Shown piece by piece: positions 5,213 through 6,841 of a stretch of DNA of 6,841 nt. Under the pieces are notes generated by a model. That model did not search any database and was not told where the DNA came from. It was given only the letters and a program-made list of their open reading frames with translations. The translations under genes and the position numbers were made by a program. Origin of the DNA: Nitrospirota bacterium. GTDB taxonomy: Bacteria; Nitrospirota; Nitrospiria; Nitrospirales; Nitrospiraceae. Each line of letters starts with the position of its first letter. The stretch's first letter is position 1. The DNA lies in assembly GCA_020028595.1 (NCBI GenBank), contig JAIBHQ010000047.1, forward strand, positions 1-6,841, given 5' to 3'.

Positions 5213-5255
5213 AACAAAGGGCCGGGGTCATCACGCATGACCCCGGCCCTTTGTT
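5213..5255 (+). terminator. Perfect 19-bp terminator-like hairpin directly before the PTPS start
   Basis: Arms 5213-5231 and 5237-5255 are perfectly complementary over 19 bp, with GC core GGGCCGGGGTCAT and an AACAAA/TTTGTT outer part, around a 5-base loop CACGC. The 3' side ends TTTGTT, a modest T tract, so it should terminate erpA transcription and may do so from either direction. Its end is only 17 bases from the next start codon at 5273, leaving no room for a separate promoter downstream of it. Confidence 0.8.
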
Positions 5256-5272
5256 CATCTGGGCTTTGAGAA

Positions 5273-6058
5273 ATGACGGAAACCCTACTCATAAAACGGA
5301 TCGAATTTGCCGCGGCGCACCGGTATCACAACGAGGCATGGGATGCGGCGACCAACCGCCGGGTCTTCGGCGCCTGCAACAACGAGCCGGGCCATGGGCA
5401 CAACTATCTGCTGGAAGTGACAGTCGCCGGCCCGGTGGACCGGCACACCGGCATGGTCGTCAATCTGTTCGATCTCAAAGTCGTCCTGCTAGACGTATTG
5501 GAGGAATTCGACCACAAGCATCTCAACATCGACACCCCCTATTTCACGAACATCATCCCGACGACGGAGAATATCGCCACGGTCCTGTGGGGCAAGCTGA
5601 GCGAGCGTCCTGAAATCGGCAGGCTAGAGCGGATCAGGCTCTATGAGGAGGACGATCTCTGGACCGACGTGACGGTGGAAGCGCACGCGCGCGGCCGCGC
5701 GAGCCTGACGCGCCGGTATCGTTTCCCGGCGTCGCTGCCCCTCTCTGCGAGCGTCCGTACGCAGGGCCAGACGGGCCATAATTATGCGCTGGAGGTGACC
5801 GTCGAGGGCGAGATCCATCCGGAGACCGGAATGGTGACGGACATCGGAGCGGTGGATCAGGCGGTACAGGAGCTGATCGTCCGCCGGTTTGCCGACCGCG
5901 ATCTAGGTCAGGATCCGGCCTTCTCGTCCCGCCCGCTGACGGGAGAAACCTTCGCGCGGCTGATCTGGTCGCTGCTGGTAAAAGCGATTCCGGCGGGACG
6001 GCTGCAGAATGTCAGGCTGTCGGAGTCGGATGATCTGATGTGCGACTACTCAGAGTGA
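5273..6058 (+). CDS. Tandem 6-pyruvoyltetrahydropterin synthase / QueD-family protein with a degenerate second domain
   Basis: The 261-residue protein carries two copies of the PTPS fold (normally about 120-140 residues each), at about 1-136 and 145-261. Copy 1 has the full set: zinc ligands His16, His41 and His43 (GHGHNY), catalytic Cys35 in GACNNEPG, Asp80-His81 in DHKHLN, and Glu99 in PTTEN for pterin binding. The Cys is spaced CX5HGH as in true PTPS, not CX3HGH as in classical QueD, so the reaction on dihydroneopterin triphosphate could give a tetrahydropterin or a queuosine/deazapurine precursor. Copy 2 keeps GHNYALEVTV, TGMVTDI and GET, but the positions of His16, His41, Cys35 and Asp80-His81 are replaced. 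The ATG at 5273 is the first possible start because a TGA precedes it in frame. No good ribosome binding site is visible, only GAG two bases upstream. Queuosine or folate genes are not adjacent. Confidence 0.88.
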   Translation: MTETLLIKRIEFAAAHRYHNEAWDAATNRRVFGACNNEPGHGHNYLLEVTVAGPVDRHTGMVVNLFDLKVVLLDVLEEFDHKHLNIDTPYFTNIIPTTENIATVLWGKLSERPEIGRLERIRLYEEDDLWTDVTVEAHARGRASLTRRYRFPASLPLSASVRTQGQTGHNYALEVTVEGEIHPETGMVTDIGAVDQAVQELIVRRFADRDLGQDPAFSSRPLTGETFARLIWSLLVKAIPAGRLQNVRLSESDDLMCDYSE

Positions 6059-6063
6059 AGGAA

Positions 6064-6137
6064 GTGATGGGTAATGAGTGAGCAGTAATGCGGCGGTCTC
6101 ATTCGTGACCGGTCACTCATTACTCGTTACTCATCAC
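6064..6137 (+). repeat. Imperfect inverted repeat between convergent PTPS and thioredoxin-like genes
   Basis: Bases 6064-6081 pair with 6120-6137 over 18 bp. Read as plus-strand RNA this is 15 Watson-Crick pairs and 3 G-U wobbles, with no mismatch. The arms are built from recurring words such as GTAATGAGTGA and GTAACGAGTAATGAGTGA. The loop region contains a perfect 12-base palindrome, GTGACCGGTCAC (6105-6116). The element begins 5 bases after the PTPS stop, and its 3' arm contains the stop codon of the minus-strand thioredoxin-like gene (6134-6136). It may act as a 3' end structure for PTPS mRNA. It may also be a copy of a dispersed intergenic repeat, which the window alone cannot show. Confidence 0.7.
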
Positions 6138-6472
6138 CGTGCATTCGGCAGATGGTCGTTGATGAGCGCGGCCAGTTCGGCCGGTTCGACGACCCCTTCA
6201 CGGGTCAGCAGCAGTTTCCCCTTGGAAAAGAAGTGCGTCGTCGGATAGGTCTCGAAGGTGTGGGTTCGCTTGATCTCGCGGCACCGGCCGGGCACGTGCA
6301 TCCTGGCCTTGCCGACTTTCACGTGAGAAAATTTCGCCGCGGTTTCTTCCAGAATCGGATCGTAGGTCTTGCAAGGCTCGCACGTCGCCAGGCCATAAGC
6401 CACAACCGATGCCGCCGCATCGGTAAACTCCTTGTAGTTGGCGTCGCTGACGTCTTCGACTGAACCGGACAT
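6134..6472 (-). CDS. Thioredoxin-like protein with a CEPC active site
   Basis: The 112-residue protein has the thioredoxin fold order. A first strand ASVVAYGLAT (21-30) leads into the redox motif CEPC (31-34), then a helix KTYDPILEETAAKF, a strand VKVGKARM, and the cis-proline segment TYPTTHFFSKGK (Pro77 after Tyr76). A C-terminal helix PAELAALINDHL ends it. It lacks the Trp before CXXC of standard thioredoxins (Thr30 instead) and has a third cysteine, Cys64, in GRCREI. It has no signal peptide, so it is cytoplasmic. I start it at the ATG at 6472, which has AGGA (6479-6482) 6 bases upstream. An in-frame start at 6532 would translate the repeat and give non-conserved residues. It follows the peroxiredoxin gene on the same strand, and a role as its electron donor is an inference from that neighbourhood. 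Confidence 0.85.
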   Translation of the reverse strand: MSGSVEDVSDANYKEFTDAAASVVAYGLATCEPCKTYDPILEETAAKFSHVKVGKARMHVPGRCREIKRTHTFETYPTTHFFSKGKLLLTREGVVEPAELAALINDHLPNAR

Positions 6473-6476
6473 GTGT

Positions 6477-6554
6477 AGTCCTGAGTGCTGAGTCCTGAGT
6501 GCTGAGCCTGAGATTTTTGTTTCTCTCAGCACTCAGCACTGAGGACTCAGGACT
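6477..6554. repeat. 30-bp inverted repeat built from 14-base tandem units, overlapping a ribosome binding site
   Basis: The left arm (6477-6506) is two exact copies of AGTCCTGAGTGCTG plus AG. The right arm (6525-6554) is its inverse with 27 of 30 positions paired. The loop is 18 bases and T-rich on the plus strand. The element fills almost the whole gap between the peroxiredoxin stop (6560) and the thioredoxin-like start (6472). The left arm includes the AGGA ribosome binding site of the latter. There are no target-site duplications or coding sequence, so it is not an insertion sequence. It resembles small dispersed palindromic elements. Confidence 0.8.
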
Positions 6555-6559
6555 GAAGA

Positions 6560-6841
6560 TTAGCTGAGCTTTGCCAGGGCCGCGAGGATGTCCTTGTCCT
6601 CACGCGCCACCTTGATCTCCTGCACCTTCACGTAGGCGACCTTGCCGTGCTTGTCCACGATGACCGTGGCCCGCTTGCCGCAGTTCAGGGGCTCGAAGTA
6701 CAGCCCGTAGTTTTTCACGACGTCCCGGTTGAAATCTGCCAGCAGCCGGTGCTTCAGGTCCAGCGAATCCGCCCAGGCCTTGTGGGAGAAGAAGCTGTCG
6801 CAGCTGATGCCGAACAATTCGGCATGTGCGCCCTGGAATTT
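6560..6841 (-). CDS. Peroxiredoxin, AhpC/TSA family (C-terminal part, cut by window edge)
   Basis: The last 93 residues are visible and the frame stays open to the window edge. They read as the second half of a peroxiredoxin. AELFGISCDSFFSHKAWAD matches the family pattern GIS-x-DS-x-FSH-x-AW. HRLLADFNRDVVKNYGLYFE and RATVIVDKHGKVAYVKVQE follow, which form the central strand, the YG turn and the 'FxID..G' strand. Peroxiredoxins reduce hydrogen peroxide and organic peroxides by a peroxidatic Cys, which would lie about 40 residues upstream, outside the window. Two cysteines are present here, in GISCDS (the family usually has Val at this position) and in NCGKRAT. Either could be the resolving Cys. 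A TTG at 6817 is not the start, because conserved sequence (KFQGAHAE) continues upstream of it. The thioredoxin-like gene downstream on the same strand is a candidate reductant. Confidence 0.9.
   Translation of the reverse strand, partial: KFQGAHAELFGISCDSFFSHKAWADSLDLKHRLLADFNRDVVKNYGLYFEPLNCGKRATVIVDKHGKVAYVKVQEIKVAREDKDILAALAKLS

Noticed and set aside
6059..6559. Insertion sequence or CRISPR array for the repeats around the thioredoxin-like gene
   Set aside because: There is no transposase, no target duplication, and no regularly spaced repeat-spacer pattern. These are single inverted repeats.

Overview
The window looks like an ordinary chromosomal segment of a GC-rich (roughly 60% by eye) Gram-negative-type bacterium. 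Gene density is high, several start codons are GTG, tRNA genes encode their CCA ends, and there are sigma70-like promoters and GC-rich terminators. The set of proteins (a GGGCHGYQYG-type ErpA, a short MoaD/ThiS-like protein, a plant-TIP-like aquaporin, a two-domain 6-pyruvoyltetrahydropterin synthase-like protein, a peroxiredoxin next to a thioredoxin-like protein) and the inverted repeats made of simple short words suggest a Nitrospira-like organism (Nitrospirota). That assignment is recall-based inference. No marker in the window proves it, and I see no phage, transposon or CRISPR signature.

Left part (1-1690). The 5' end of a two-helix membrane protein of probable DUF218/YdcF-ElyC type is read leftward from 256. 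It diverges from an EVE-domain protein (338-805). The EVE gene converges, with only 5 bases between stop codons, on a YhcH/YjgK/YiaL-family gene (811-1293, minus). Upstream of that, on the same strand, are tRNA-Lys(CTT) and tRNA-Arg(CCG), preceded by a good promoter, so the order of transcription is Arg, Lys, then possibly the YhcH-like gene.

Middle part (1690-4673). An unrecognised 191-residue acidic protein (minus) diverges from an HU-type DNA-binding protein (plus). The 325-base gap between them holds the HU promoter with two nested inverted repeats. HU ends at a strong terminator, which it faces against a MoaD/ThiS-like beta-grasp protein (minus) whose Gly-Gly is followed by six extra residues. 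Divergent from the latter is rmlC (dTDP-4-dehydrorhamnose 3,5-epimerase), followed by an aquaporin with a plant-TIP-type selectivity filter (His-Ile-Ala-Arg).

Right part (4674-6841). A well-formed promoter drives an ErpA/IscA-type Fe-S carrier. A perfect 19-bp hairpin follows it and ends only 17 bases before the start of a tandem 6-pyruvoyltetrahydropterin synthase-like gene, whose second domain has lost most metal and catalytic residues. Convergent to it, on the minus strand, are a peroxiredoxin (its 5' end is outside the window) and a thioredoxin-like protein with a CEPC site. The thioredoxin-like gene is bracketed by two unrelated inverted repeats. One covers its ribosome binding site and the other contains its stop codon.

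The genes do not form one pathway. They are mostly single-gene units covering nucleic-acid binding, redox and Fe-S maintenance, envelope sugar synthesis and solute permeation. The points most worth a second look are the masked Gly-Gly of the MoaD-like protein, the TIP-like aquaporin, the half-dead tandem PTPS and the repeats around the thioredoxin-like gene.
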